This document shows, piece by piece, positions 1 to 8,824 of a DNA stretch of 64,000 nt (within the stretch, counting starts at the first letter, position 1; every line of letters begins with the position of its first letter). A program made the translations under genes and the position numbers. Origin of the DNA: Leptolyngbya sp. FACHB-321. Its GTDB lineage: Bacteria > Cyanobacteriota > Cyanobacteriia > Leptolyngbyales > Leptolyngbyaceae. Where the stretch lies: NCBI RefSeq assembly GCF_014695975.1, contig NZ_JACJPI010000060.1, positions 1 through 64,000 on the forward strand. The letters are read 5' to 3'. The notes under the pieces are model-generated. The model saw nothing but the letters and a program-made list of their open reading frames with translations, ran no database searches and was not told the DNA's origin.

Positions 1-135
1 AAGTTGAAGGAGTTCCTTAGAGAGGCTGAAGCTCGTACCGCTGCAACCTTACATCAAGCCATTGCACAAGGCTTAGGGCAGATTACCTTAGACGATGTAC
101 GCAGTTGGTTTACCCATGCCTGCTACTGTACTTGA
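1..135 (+). mobile_element. IS630-family transposase, 3' end (partial)
   Basis: An open frame enters from the left edge and stops at 133-135. The 44 visible residues read as the C-terminal tail of IS630/Tc1-type transposases: an amphipathic helix followed by a segment ending DDVRSWFTHACYCT, the usual short tail after the DDE domain. The catalytic domain lies outside the window. The element end must fall between the stop and the truncated receiver gene that starts (reading leftwards) at about 151; IS630 elements insert at TA dinucleotides, and a TATA sits at 152-155. Family assignment rests on tail similarity only. Confidence 0.6.
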
Positions 136-150
136 TTAACCTGCTCACCG

Positions 151-501
151 CTATAAGTGCCGACAAAATCCCGCCGTGAGCGCATGTATTTGATCATGCT
201 CAGTCGTGCAGACGGTCAAGGCGATCGTTGGCAGTTGCACCTGATACATTGCTTCCAAGTCTTTTACCTGGCTTATGAGCGCGTAGCCATCTTCACCTGG
301 CAGCAGCAGTTCGCTAATCAAGAGGTCGGGAAACGCTTGGTGCAGGCTGGCGATCGCCTCACGGACGCAGGTAGCGGTAGTTGTTTCAACCCCATAAAGC
401 TCAAATAAGTTTGTCAGTAAGACTCGAGAATCGGCATGCCCATCAACGACCAGCACGCGTAAGCCTGACCTTAAGGAGGCAGCATCAAACATAGCAATCA
501 T
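151..501 (-). pseudogene. Response-regulator receiver domain, truncated next to the IS end
   Basis: The 116 residues form a CheY-like receiver: beta1 RVLVVDGHADSR supplies one acidic residue, and beta3 reads DLLISELLLPGEDGY. In an active receiver the fourth residue of that DLLxSDLxMP-type motif is the phospho-accepting Asp; here it is Glu. The frame closes just after AGFCRHL, exactly where the conserved KP of beta5 should follow, and the stop lies within a few bases of the inferred IS630 boundary. I read it as a receiver cut by the insertion, in a protein that already carried an Asp-to-Glu change. No output domain is visible. It could still be expressed as a short phospho-independent stub. 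Confidence 0.6.
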
Positions 502-989
502 CGCAAGCAGAGAAGGATGTAAGGCAACAGATAGCCGACCAGAGCTGCTTGCTTTATCCTCGGAGCCAGAGGCAAGGCGTTTCGTCCTAGCAAACTAAGC
601 TCCAGCATAAGGGTTATGGTGCTGGCATTCAGTACGGTCTCGTACGATGACGATCCTATCTGGATTGTGAGCAAGGATTCCACTGGAATCCTTGCTCACA
701 AAGCCCCTCAATCTCATACCAACTTAAACAGACCCTACGACAGAACATACCTCCAACCGATCCCCCTCAGTTCCCCTTGATAAGGTGGAGCTGAAGGCAG
801 GGGGTTCGCCTCTGTCGCATTCACAAATCAAATTGGTATCACAACTGATTTAGGACTGCTATATAGAAGTAACGTAGGTGCATTTAGGGTTGGTAGTGCT
901 GCAAGCGCTCAAACTGAGCCACATTTGTGCTCAAGGGAAGTGCTTTAAGGTGCTTCCCTGACTAGCTTTGGCTACCAACATGAGTGAGG
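502..989. other. Non-coding stretch with a long palindrome
   Basis: I see no supportable gene here; short open frames have no recognisable content. It holds the perfect palindrome at 665-701, and a loose inverted pair of ATACCAA / TTGGTAT motifs (near 716-723 and 832-840), a kind of terminus often seen on cyanobacterial small dispersed repeats. Confidence 0.5.
665..701. repeat. Perfect 37-bp palindrome (18-bp arms, 1-nt loop)
   Basis: The arms 665-682 and 684-701 (TTGTGAGCAAGGATTCCA and its exact complement) are separated by a single C. There is no following T-run on either strand, so it is not a classical terminator. It lies about 165 bases upstream of the truncated receiver gene on its coding strand. 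It may be a dispersed palindromic repeat or a protein-binding site. Confidence 0.85.
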
Positions 990-1709
990 TTACGGGAGTG
1001 CTCCAGGCTTTGTGCCAAGCAAGCGATTGTATTCCGCCTTGATCGCTTGAAAACACTCACAGGCTGAGCTTTCTAACCCTGTTGCCTGCAAGATGTGAAT
1101 GTGCCCACGACGGTAACGCAGCAAACCGCGCTCTTGAAACCTGTGGGCGGCTAGCGTGATGCTTGAACGCGGTGCCCCTAACATGGTCGCCAGGAAGGAC
1201 TGCGTGAGGATGACTTCATCCCCTGCTACACGGTCATGCACTTCCAAGAGCCAGCGAGCTAAGCGCCGTTCGAGCGCATGGCGGCTGTTACAGGCAGTGT
1301 TTTGAGCCATTTGCGCAATTAAGGCTTGCGTATAACGCAGCAGCACCGCACGCACGGCAGGATAGCGATCAAAGGCAGCTAGTAAGACCCGTGCCTCGAG
1401 CTTGATGGCGCTGCCTGTGACCTGCACCATGTAGGCAGTTTGTGTCATTGCGCTACGCCCCATCACGGCGTTTAGACCAATCATTTCACGGCTGCCGACA
1501 ATCCCTATAGCGGCGCTAACACCATCACTCATGGTCAGTGTGATCGCCAGTACACAATCTAAAGGAAAGTAGAGTGCAGCGATGATGTCCCCTGGCTCGT
1601 GCAGGCGATCGCCTTTTGACAACACGACTGTTTCCATTGCAGGAGCCAACTCAGTCACGATCGCTGGTGGCAAAGCACTCAGCAGGTGGTTGGTCAAAGT
1701 CATGCTCAA
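990..1709 (-). CDS. Crp/Fnr-family transcriptional regulator
   Basis: This 239-aa protein has the two-domain Crp/Fnr layout. Residues 15-125 form a cyclic-nucleotide-binding-like beta-barrel, but the phosphate-binding cassette of cAMP receptors (GExxxRSA) is not present, so cAMP binding is unlikely. A long helix follows, with RRLARWLLEVHDR at about 148-160. The C-terminal winged helix carries a recognition helix near TMLGAPRSSITLAAHRF (about 176-192), typical of the heme/redox or orphan subgroup common in cyanobacteria. No N-terminal cysteines for an Fe-S cluster are seen. It lies 3' of the beta-oxidation operon on the same strand, separated by about 900 bases, so a regulatory link is possible but not shown. 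Confidence 0.85.
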   Translation of the reverse strand: MSMTLTNHLLSALPPAIVTELAPAMETVVLSKGDRLHEPGDIIAALYFPLDCVLAITLTMSDGVSAAIGIVGSREMIGLNAVMGRSAMTQTAYMVQVTGSAIKLEARVLLAAFDRYPAVRAVLLRYTQALIAQMAQNTACNSRHALERRLARWLLEVHDRVAGDEVILTQSFLATMLGAPRSSITLAAHRFQERGLLRYRRGHIHILQATGLESSACECFQAIKAEYNRLLGTKPGALP

Positions 1710-2472
1710 CTACTTCTTGGTCTTGCTTGGCATTGTAGGACTAACCAAGTACCTTGTCTACAAGAGACCTTCTGCACAAAGCATCGAGGTCTATTAACTG
1801 AAATCAGGGCTACATGAGCAAGATGTGCCTTGCATACTAAAGCGCTGCTATACCAATTCCCTTTTGGCACGCTATAGCAACAGGATGAGGGATGCATAGA
1901 AGCCCTTGCTTGAAGGACGTTTCAAGATTTATGTCTGTCCTAACGTTTTCTCCGACTGCGACAACACTCGAAAAGATAGGTTTCGCTTTCAGAGAAACAA
2001 GTCTGAGCGTAATTTGTAGCAAACTGACAACTATGCAAACGCTTTGATGTCCGGGTTGGTTGATGGGCTATGAGTGTGCCGGGCAGTCGAGACCCGAATA
2101 CTGCTGTAGACAGCTACGAAGATCCACTGGTACTGCTGAAACAATACAATGAAGCGACAGTGTCGCCGACCAGTCACGGCTAGCGTTAATGCTCAATGAT
2201 CGTTGGGCTGCACGCTTGATGCCGCGCGGTAAAGCCAGGTGAAGAGCCTTGACAAGCTCGCTTCATAACGGTTCGGCTGGCTGTCCTGTTGTCGTTTTGG
2301 TGCCGCTTGCGATCGCCCTTACATTAGGATGCAACGCGTTTTTGACTCATGACAAGCTCAAGCAGGTGACTCACTGGTTAGACCACTCGATCGCACAACG
2401 CCCAACGAGCCTCAAAACGTCGCTCACGCATTTGATTAGAACAGTTAACGTAAGGCACAACGGAGAGAACCG
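1710..2472. other. Non-coding stretch 5' of the Crp-type gene
   Basis: No convincing gene. It holds copy 1 of a dispersed repeat (1872-1962) and presumably the promoter of the regulator. A 78-codon TTG-initiated frame at 2249-2485 overlaps the better small gene at 2473 and has no recognisable content. Confidence 0.5.
1872..1962 (+). repeat. Dispersed repeat, copy 1
   Basis: About 90 bases starting CTATAGC and containing ATAGAAGCCCTT and TGTCTGTCCTA recur, with roughly 75-80 % identity by eye and a small indel, at 28358-28455. Both copies lie between genes and neither encodes an obvious peptide. It may be a small non-autonomous element or a decayed IS end. Confidence 0.65.
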
Positions 2473-2583
2473 ATGGAACCACTGAATAGCATGGACATGG
2501 TGTTGGGAGGCTTGGCGATCGCCATTTTTGCAGGTGGACTGGTGATGCTGGTGTCGGGGGCGTGGTCAGCACGGGATAAGTAA
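2473..2583 (+). CDS. 36-aa single-helix membrane protein
   Basis: An ATG at 2473, preceded by a good ribosome site (GGAGAG, 2463-2468), opens a 36-codon frame. The product starts MEPLNSMDMVLGG, has one hydrophobic helix (about residues 10-30, rich in Gly and Ala) and ends SARDK. Its size, short N-terminus and single helix followed by a charged tail are typical of small subunits of thylakoid complexes (photosystem, b6f or NDH-1). NdhP of the NDH-1 complex is one candidate of this size, but I cannot confirm it. It stands alone between two minus-strand genes and is too short for usual ORF cut-offs. Confidence 0.6.
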   Translation: MEPLNSMDMVLGGLAIAIFAGGLVMLVSGAWSARDK

Positions 2584-2619
2584 GCACTCTAGCTCGTTCC
2601 CGTTGCAGTCCGCTTACAA

Positions 2620-5058
2620 CTAAACCAGCATCATTGTGGCAGGAATGGGTTGTGTACCCGTCTGGTAATCCTCTAGCGAAAAGGCATCAACCTGAATGGC
2701 ATCATTGCGGGCAGCCTCTGCTTCACGCACCAACTGTGTCTCCGCTTGGGTAATCACACCCGCACTCAAGGCGGCATCCAGCAATGTCTCTGGTTTCGCT
2801 TGAGGCAACTGTCCCGTATGACTGGCTGCTTTGATGGTTTTGAGGATTGCTTCGGCTTGCAGTGATAGGCGCAAGGCTTGCTCTAACCGTCCTAATGGTT
2901 CATCAGGATGAGATGGGATGTAGATGTTTGCCGTCAGACGATCGCGCGTTTCTCCCGGAGTCTGCAACAGGTGGGCAAGTTCATGCCCCAGGTCATCGGA
3001 GGGTGGAAGACCGATCGGATTGAGCCGCCACCATGCCATCACCAATCCTCGGAAGATACCGCCCAGTATAGGAATGGACAGATTGGCAAAAATGCCTTCA
3101 AAGGCTTGCTGGATCTGAGCAAAAGCATACCGCATCGACCAATGCACCAGAGGCAAGTCTGCTGGGTTGCGACCCTCTGCCTCAAAACGACGTAACGTCG
3201 CCATGCCCAAATACAGCCAGGACAAACTATCGGCAAAGCGTCCAGCCAGCTTTTCGCGCCGCTTTAAACTGCCACCAAAGGACAGCAGAACGAGATCGGT
3301 GAGAAAGGCAAATGTTGCCGATGCCCACGCCAGCTTACGGTAGTAGTTTGCTGTTGCGCCTCCAACCGGAGAACGAATCAATCCTCCATGCGAGAGGCTG
3401 AGCAGCAGGGTACGAAACCCATTGCGTACCATAAAACCAATGTGGTTCCACAAAGCCTGATCAAACGCGATCGTGTCTCCATTGTTTAACGCCTGCACTT
3501 CTTGATAAACATAGGGATGACACCGAATGGAGCCTTGCCCAAAAATCATTAACGTGCGGGTGAGAATGTTAGAGCCTTCCACCGTGATGGGAATGGGCAT
3601 GGCGGTGTAAATATTTGCCAGCAGGTTGCGCGGACCCCGACAAATACCCGACCCACCCAAAATATCCATGCCATCATTCGTGATTTTGCGAGCGAGTTCC
3701 GTGAACTGATATTTGGCGATCGCCGATACCACTGATGGTTTTTCTCCCTGATCCACTGCTCCAACGGTATAAAGACGAGCCGCTTCCATCAAGTAGGTCA
3801 ACCCACCAATCCGTGCGAGCGGTTCTTCAATGCCTTCAAAGCGACCGATGGAAAGCCCAAATTGTCGTCGTACGGTGGCATGAGCGCCAGTCACTCGCGT
3901 CACTAATTTAGCCACGCCTGTACAGGTCGCCGGAAAGCTAATGCCTCGACCCGCCGCCAGTGCCTGCATCAGCATTTTCCAACCCTGGCCCGCTTGCTCA
4001 ATACCACCAATAATTTGATCGATCGCAATAATCACATCACGCCCTTCAATCGGCGAATTGTAGAAAGGAACGCCCATCGGGTCGTGCCGTTTCCCTAAAA
4101 TAACACCGGGGGTTTTGGCTGGCACCAGAGCGCAGGTGATGCCAACGTTTTCAGTGTCACCCAGGAGATGGTCTGGATCGCGCAGTTTAAAGGCAAGTCC
4201 AATTAAAGTGGCGATCGCGCCGAGCGTAATGTAGCGTTTGCTGAAATTCAAGCGCAGGTACAGCTTGCCATCGTCGCCGCGAAACACCACTCCGTTTGAT
4301 GTAATACTGGCTGCATCGGAGCCAGCGTTGGGTTCTGTAAGGGCAAAGCACGGAATTTCGTCGCCACTGGCTAAACGCGGCAGGTAGTAAGCTTTCTGTT
4401 GCGGCGTGCCGTAGCTGAGCAAGAGCTTGGCAGGACCCAGAGAATTGGTCACGCCAACGGTGGCTGTATGGGTAAACGATCGTGACGCTAGTTTTACCAT
4501 CACTGCACTGTATGCCAAGTTAGAGAAACCTAACCCGCCATACTCTTTGGGAATCATCATGCCAAAGAAGCGTTCTTGTTGCAGGTAAGCCCAGACCTCT
4601 GGTGGCAGGTCTTTGCGACGCTGAATGTCCCAATCCGTTGCCATGCGGCAGACTTGCTCAACAGGACCATCTAGAAATGCCTGTATTTCGGGCGTTACTT
4701 GAGGGTAGGGTTCCTGGAGTAACCGCTGAAAGTTTGGTGCACCTGAGAAAAATTCACCTTCAATCCAAACGGTGCCAGCGTCGATCGCGGCTTTTTCTGT
4801 AGCAGAAATGTTTGGTAGAAGATGGAGTGTTTGAATGCCCTTCATGATGGGTGCCGTCAGCAGGCGACGACGGAGCATTGGCACGTTTAACATCAATGCC
4901 AAAACAGCAAAGATACCCCATCCCCAAAGGGGGCTATGAAAAGTCATCAGGGTTGCTGCACCGTACAACGTCCACACCCAAAGTGGAACCCCCACATACC
5001 CCAACAGGAGCAACAAGAAAAACAGACCTGGAATTGCGATCGCCAATGGTAGAGACAT
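2620..5058 (-). CDS. fadE: FadE-type acyl-CoA dehydrogenase (membrane-anchored)
   Basis: The 812-aa product matches the length and plan of the long FadE family (E. coli FadE is 814 aa), not the 380-400-aa soluble dehydrogenases. Residues 1-60 form two hydrophobic helices that would anchor it in the membrane. The acyl-CoA dehydrogenase core follows, with MMIPKEYGGLGFS at 167-179, the FAD/substrate signature CFALTEPNAGSDAA at 237-250, and GGSGICRGP about 470. The C-terminal 300 residues are the FadE-specific DUF1974 region. It would oxidise acyl-CoA to trans-2-enoyl-CoA, passing electrons to an ETF or quinone. It is the last gene of the minus-strand cluster, 118 bases after the thiolase. Confidence 0.92.
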   Translation of the reverse strand: MSLPLAIAIPGLFFLLLLLGYVGVPLWVWTLYGAATLMTFHSPLWGWGIFAVLALMLNVPMLRRRLLTAPIMKGIQTLHLLPNISATEKAAIDAGTVWIEGEFFSGAPNFQRLLQEPYPQVTPEIQAFLDGPVEQVCRMATDWDIQRRKDLPPEVWAYLQQERFFGMMIPKEYGGLGFSNLAYSAVMVKLASRSFTHTATVGVTNSLGPAKLLLSYGTPQQKAYYLPRLASGDEIPCFALTEPNAGSDAASITSNGVVFRGDDGKLYLRLNFSKRYITLGAIATLIGLAFKLRDPDHLLGDTENVGITCALVPAKTPGVILGKRHDPMGVPFYNSPIEGRDVIIAIDQIIGGIEQAGQGWKMLMQALAAGRGISFPATCTGVAKLVTRVTGAHATVRRQFGLSIGRFEGIEEPLARIGGLTYLMEAARLYTVGAVDQGEKPSVVSAIAKYQFTELARKITNDGMDILGGSGICRGPRNLLANIYTAMPIPITVEGSNILTRTLMIFGQGSIRCHPYVYQEVQALNNGDTIAFDQALWNHIGFMVRNGFRTLLLSLSHGGLIRSPVGGATANYYRKLAWASATFAFLTDLVLLSFGGSLKRREKLAGRFADSLSWLYLGMATLRRFEAEGRNPADLPLVHWSMRYAFAQIQQAFEGIFANLSIPILGGIFRGLVMAWWRLNPIGLPPSDDLGHELAHLLQTPGETRDRLTANIYIPSHPDEPLGRLEQALRLSLQAEAILKTIKAASHTGQLPQAKPETLLDAALSAGVITQAETQLVREAEAARNDAIQVDAFSLEDYQTGTQPIPATMMLV

Positions 5059-5176
5059 GATCGTTCACCAAATCAATAACGGATTTATGGTCAAAGAGGC
5101 AACTTTGCGTAGAGATGGGTTTTAACCAAAAATTGAGCCTTTAAGCGATGTCATGGTCATCAAACCCACCCTTGCG

Positions 5177-6358
5177 TCAAACCATCAAATTCTCGAACAC
5201 ACCAGCAGCACCCATGCCACCGCCCACACACATGGTGACCAGTCCATAGCGAATGCCCCGTCGCTTCATCTCATGCAGTAACGTAGCGGTGAGCTTTGCG
5301 CCGGTCATACCTAGTGGATGCCCCAGAGCGATCGCGCCACCATTGACATTGGTGATGTCTTCGTTCAAACCCAGCTTACGAATGACCGCAAGGCTCTGTG
5401 CCGCAAAGGCTTCGTTCAGTTCAATCAACCCAATGTCATCAAGCGTTAAGCCGACCTGCTGCAACACTTTTGGTATAGCGGCTACAGGACCAATGCCCAT
5501 AATTTCGGGTGGTACGCCAGCGACAGCAAAGCCCAGCAGTCGCCCCATTGGCTCTGCACCCAGTTCATCCACCATCCGCCGATTCATCATGACAGTCGCG
5601 GCGGCTCCATCCGACATTTGAGAAGCGTTACCTGCTGTCACGGAGCCTCGGCTGTGGAAAACGGCAGGCAGTTTGGCAAGGGCTTCTAGACTGGTATCAG
5701 AGCGAGGACCCTCATCAACCCGCAGCACCGTTTCAATGGTTTGGGGTTTGCCATCAACATAAAGCGTTTCCTTTACCGCGATCGGAATCACTTCCTCATC
5801 AAAGCGTCCGGCTTGAATTGCTGCCAGTGCACGTTGATGCGATTGCAGTGCAAAAGCATCTTGATCGGCACGAGAAATGTGATATTGCTGCGATACATTC
5901 TCCGCGGTGATGCCCATCGTGCAATAGACTTGGGGCGTTTCTGCCAACAGCTCTGGGTTTGGAGCCATCCCATGTCCCCCTATGGGAATCAAGCTCATGG
6001 ATTCCGCTCCTCCTGCCACCATCACTTCCGCCTGCCCTGTTTCAATCGCCTGTGCTGCTAGGGCGATCGCTTGCAGCCCAGACGCACAGAAACGATTAAC
6101 CGTTGCTCCAGCAACGCTGTCGGGTAGCCCAGCACGTTGGGCAATGACTCGTCCAAGATTGAAACCCTGTTCAGCTTCAGGGAAGGCACAACCCATCACG
6201 ATGTCATCAATCAAGTCAGGTTCTAGCCCTTTGACGCGATCGATGGCGCTTTTCACGGCGATCGCACCCATATCATCGGGGCGCATAGTGTGAAGTACCC
6301 CACGCGGGGCTTTACCAACCGCCGTCCGAACACTGCTAACAATATATGCATCTTTCAT
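5177..6358 (-). CDS. fadA: Acetyl-CoA C-acyltransferase (thiolase)
   Basis: This 393-aa protein has all the catalytic signatures of type II thiolases: acyl-accepting Cys91 in NRFCASG, NEAFA in the third motif, His347 in [11 protein letters not shown], and Cys377 in CVGGGMGA. Length is standard. An AGGAGAG ribosome site sits 5-10 bases before the ATG. It would cleave 3-ketoacyl-CoA to acetyl-CoA plus a shortened acyl-CoA. Position between the hydratase-dehydrogenase and the FadE gene supports the degradative role over acetoacetyl-CoA synthesis for polyhydroxybutyrate, though sequence alone cannot exclude the latter. Confidence 0.93.
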   Translation of the reverse strand: MKDAYIVSSVRTAVGKAPRGVLHTMRPDDMGAIAVKSAIDRVKGLEPDLIDDIVMGCAFPEAEQGFNLGRVIAQRAGLPDSVAGATVNRFCASGLQAIALAAQAIETGQAEVMVAGGAESMSLIPIGGHGMAPNPELLAETPQVYCTMGITAENVSQQYHISRADQDAFALQSHQRALAAIQAGRFDEEVIPIAVKETLYVDGKPQTIETVLRVDEGPRSDTSLEALAKLPAVFHSRGSVTAGNASQMSDGAAATVMMNRRMVDELGAEPMGRLLGFAVAGVPPEIMGIGPVAAIPKVLQQVGLTLDDIGLIELNEAFAAQSLAVIRKLGLNEDITNVNGGAIALGHPLGMTGAKLTATLLHEMKRRGIRYGLVTMCVGGGMGAAGVFENLMV

Positions 6359-6461
6359 GACGCTCTCCTAATATGTGTTGGGTAGAAAGGGCAATGAGAA
6401 GTTCTAAGTTGGTTGAGTGGTCAGCTTTTAGCCTTCATCCTTTATCCCCCTCCCCCATTTC

Positions 6462-8819
6462 CTAATTCCGCAATGGTTTTTTGGTCTTCAACATATGAGC
6501 GATCCGCTCCTGGGTTTTGGGCTGGCTGAGAAGGGGCAAGAAGTGTTCCCGCTCCAGTTGCAGCAGGTAGTCTTCATGAACCAACGCAGGAGCTGTGAGG
6601 TCTCCACCCGTCATCACGTAAGCCAACTCAGTGGCGAGGTGGCGATCGTAAGCACTGGCAAACCCACCTTGTTCAAACACGTACGCCATGTGTTCTAAGA
6701 CCGCTCTGGCAGGACGACCGAGCACCATGATGGCGGTCTGTTCGGGTGGTGGAGTATAGCCCAGACGATCAAGGTGAAGCACTTCGGCTTTCGCTGCAAA
6801 GAGACGGCGATTGCCATTCATTAAAATCCGGGTATCGCACGGCAGATAGCCCATTTCCTGTGCTTCATAGGCACTCGAAGAAACTTTCGCTGTGGCGATC
6901 GTTTCAAACGCTGATTGCAAAAATGGCTGAATTTGGCTGGCTGAAAGGCTCGCAGTTCGTTCAGACACACGCGCAACCGTTCGCATGATGCCACCGGCAC
7001 CCGGAATCAGACCCACGCCTAATTCCACCAAACCAATGTATGTTTCTGCGGCTGCAACCACGTGTGGACACGCCATCACCAATTCACAGCCTCCGCCCAG
7101 CGCTCGCCCTTGAATGGCTGCCACGATCGGTTTGGGTGCATAGCGGATACGCTGCAAAATGGCTTGAAACTGGACAATGAGATCTGCGATCGCATCGAAG
7201 TTGCCAGACTGCGCCATCATGCCGATCTCGGCGAGATTAGCCCCACCCGAAAAATGAGCGCTATCGTTTCCAATCACCAGCCCTTTGAAAGGTTGGGTTT
7301 CCAGCAGATCTAGGACTTCGGCTAAGCCTTCAACTACCTTTAAGCTGAGCGTATTTCCTTTAGAGCGAAACTCATACAAAACCACACCATCGCCCAAATC
7401 CAATAGCGCCGCTTCTGAGTTTTGCCAGAGTGTATGGGTTGGATTCGCTTTGAGGGCAAGCAAATCGATTTCATCCGTTGGCATTTCCATCGGCACATAG
7501 TGTTGTCCAGGCTCATACACATGATGCTCATGCCAGTAAAAGCTTGTAGCACCGTTGTGATGCATCGTTTCTACCCGTGAGGGTACGCTCATATCTGCCG
7601 CTTTCATGTCAGCTAGCACCGTCTCAAAGCCTAAAGCATCCCATAGCTCAAAGGGACCTAGTTCCCAACCAAAGCCCCAACGCATGGCGCGATCGATTTC
7701 CACCGGGCTATCGGCAATTTCAGGTAGGCGGCGCGCACTATAACTTAACAAGTCCAGGGTCATTTGGCGGAAGAGGGTTCCGGCACGACCAGTATCCTGG
7801 TACAGGGCACAAAGGCGTTCCTTCAAAGGCAATTTGCTCAACGCCTCGATCGCGCCCAAAGCCATAGGTTTTGCGGGTTCATATGCCAGCGTTTCAAGAT
7901 TCAAGGAAAGCAGTTCACCCGACTGTTTTTTGTAAAAGCCCTGTCCTGACTTAGCGCCCAGGGTTCCGGTTGTCACCAATTTTTCCAGCACAGGGGGAAC
8001 ACGGAATAGCTCTCGGCTTTCATCATGGGGAATTGCCAGATACAGGTTTTTGATGACATACAACAACGTATCCAGACCTACCAAGTCGGCAGTACGGAAG
8101 GTTGCAGATTTTGGGCGACCCACAAGTGTGCCAGTGAGCGTATCAATTTCCTCGATCGTATAACCCATCTCAGTCCAGGCTTTTAGCCCCAGCATGATGG
8201 CATAGGTGCCAATCCGGTTGCCAATAAAGTTGGGCGTATCCTTAGCAACCACTACACCCTTACCCAGATGCAACTGTCCAAACCACCGCAGGCGCTCCAA
8301 AACCTGTGGATCAGTGTCCGCCGTGGGAATGAGTTCCAGCAACCTAAGATAGCGTGGTGGATTGAAAAAATGCGTACCTAAAAAGCGTTGTCGGAATGAT
8401 TCTGAGCACCCCTGAACGATCGCGTGAATCGGCAAACCACTCGTATTGGTGGACACGATTGTGTCCTCGCGGACTACTGCTTCCAGTCGTTCCATCAACT
8501 GTTGCTTCACATCAAGCTTTTCCACTACTGCCTCAATGACCCAATCAACCGTCGCTAAGCGATCGAAGTGGTCATCAAAGTTACCTAGAATAACGCGATG
8601 GGCAACCTTGGCAGTAAAGAAAATGGGCGGTGAAAGTTTGAGCGCTTTCTTAAACGACGCTTCTACCAGAGCATTTTTGTCACCCGCTTGAGCAGGAAGA
8701 TCCAACAAATGGACGGTAAGGCCCGCATTCGCAAGGTGAGCGGCAATTTGGGTTCCCATCACTCCGGCACCCAGGACAGCGGCGGTTCGGAACGGTTTAA
8801 ACATGGTTCTAAAACCCAT
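6462..8819 (-). CDS. fadB: 3-hydroxyacyl-CoA dehydrogenase / enoyl-CoA hydratase (FadN/FadB type)
   Basis: About 785 aa with dehydrogenase first and hydratase last, the domain order of Bacillus FadN and the reverse of E. coli FadB. The NAD fold starts GAGVMGTQIAAHLANAG; THFFNPPRY carries the catalytic His of the dehydrogenase. A second dehydrogenase C-terminal domain follows, then a crotonase domain with SGGANLAEIG (oxyanion hole) and both hydratase glutamates, in GGGCE and GLVELG. It would do the two middle steps of beta-oxidation. The open frame extends to 8870, but that overlaps the upstream gene; I choose the ATG at 8819, 5 bases after that gene's stop. An ATG at 8804 is also possible. 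Ribosome sites are weak, suggesting translational coupling. Confidence 0.9.
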   Translation of the reverse strand: MGFRTMFKPFRTAAVLGAGVMGTQIAAHLANAGLTVHLLDLPAQAGDKNALVEASFKKALKLSPPIFFTAKVAHRVILGNFDDHFDRLATVDWVIEAVVEKLDVKQQLMERLEAVVREDTIVSTNTSGLPIHAIVQGCSESFRQRFLGTHFFNPPRYLRLLELIPTADTDPQVLERLRWFGQLHLGKGVVVAKDTPNFIGNRIGTYAIMLGLKAWTEMGYTIEEIDTLTGTLVGRPKSATFRTADLVGLDTLLYVIKNLYLAIPHDESRELFRVPPVLEKLVTTGTLGAKSGQGFYKKQSGELLSLNLETLAYEPAKPMALGAIEALSKLPLKERLCALYQDTGRAGTLFRQMTLDLLSYSARRLPEIADSPVEIDRAMRWGFGWELGPFELWDALGFETVLADMKAADMSVPSRVETMHHNGATSFYWHEHHVYEPGQHYVPMEMPTDEIDLLALKANPTHTLWQNSEAALLDLGDGVVLYEFRSKGNTLSLKVVEGLAEVLDLLETQPFKGLVIGNDSAHFSGGANLAEIGMMAQSGNFDAIADLIVQFQAILQRIRYAPKPIVAAIQGRALGGGCELVMACPHVVAAAETYIGLVELGVGLIPGAGGIMRTVARVSERTASLSASQIQPFLQSAFETIATAKVSSSAYEAQEMGYLPCDTRILMNGNRRLFAAKAEVLHLDRLGYTPPPEQTAIMVLGRPARAVLEHMAYVFEQGGFASAYDRHLATELAYVMTGGDLTAPALVHEDYLLQLEREHFLPLLSQPKTQERIAHMLKTKKPLRN

Positions 8820-8824
8820 TTTTG

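Noticed and set aside
498..683. 61-codon frame on the minus strand before the receiver gene
   Set aside because: No recognisable content and it lies over the palindrome.
2249..2485. 78-codon TTG-initiated frame
   Set aside because: Lacks a recognisable domain, and overlaps the better small gene at 2473 in another frame.
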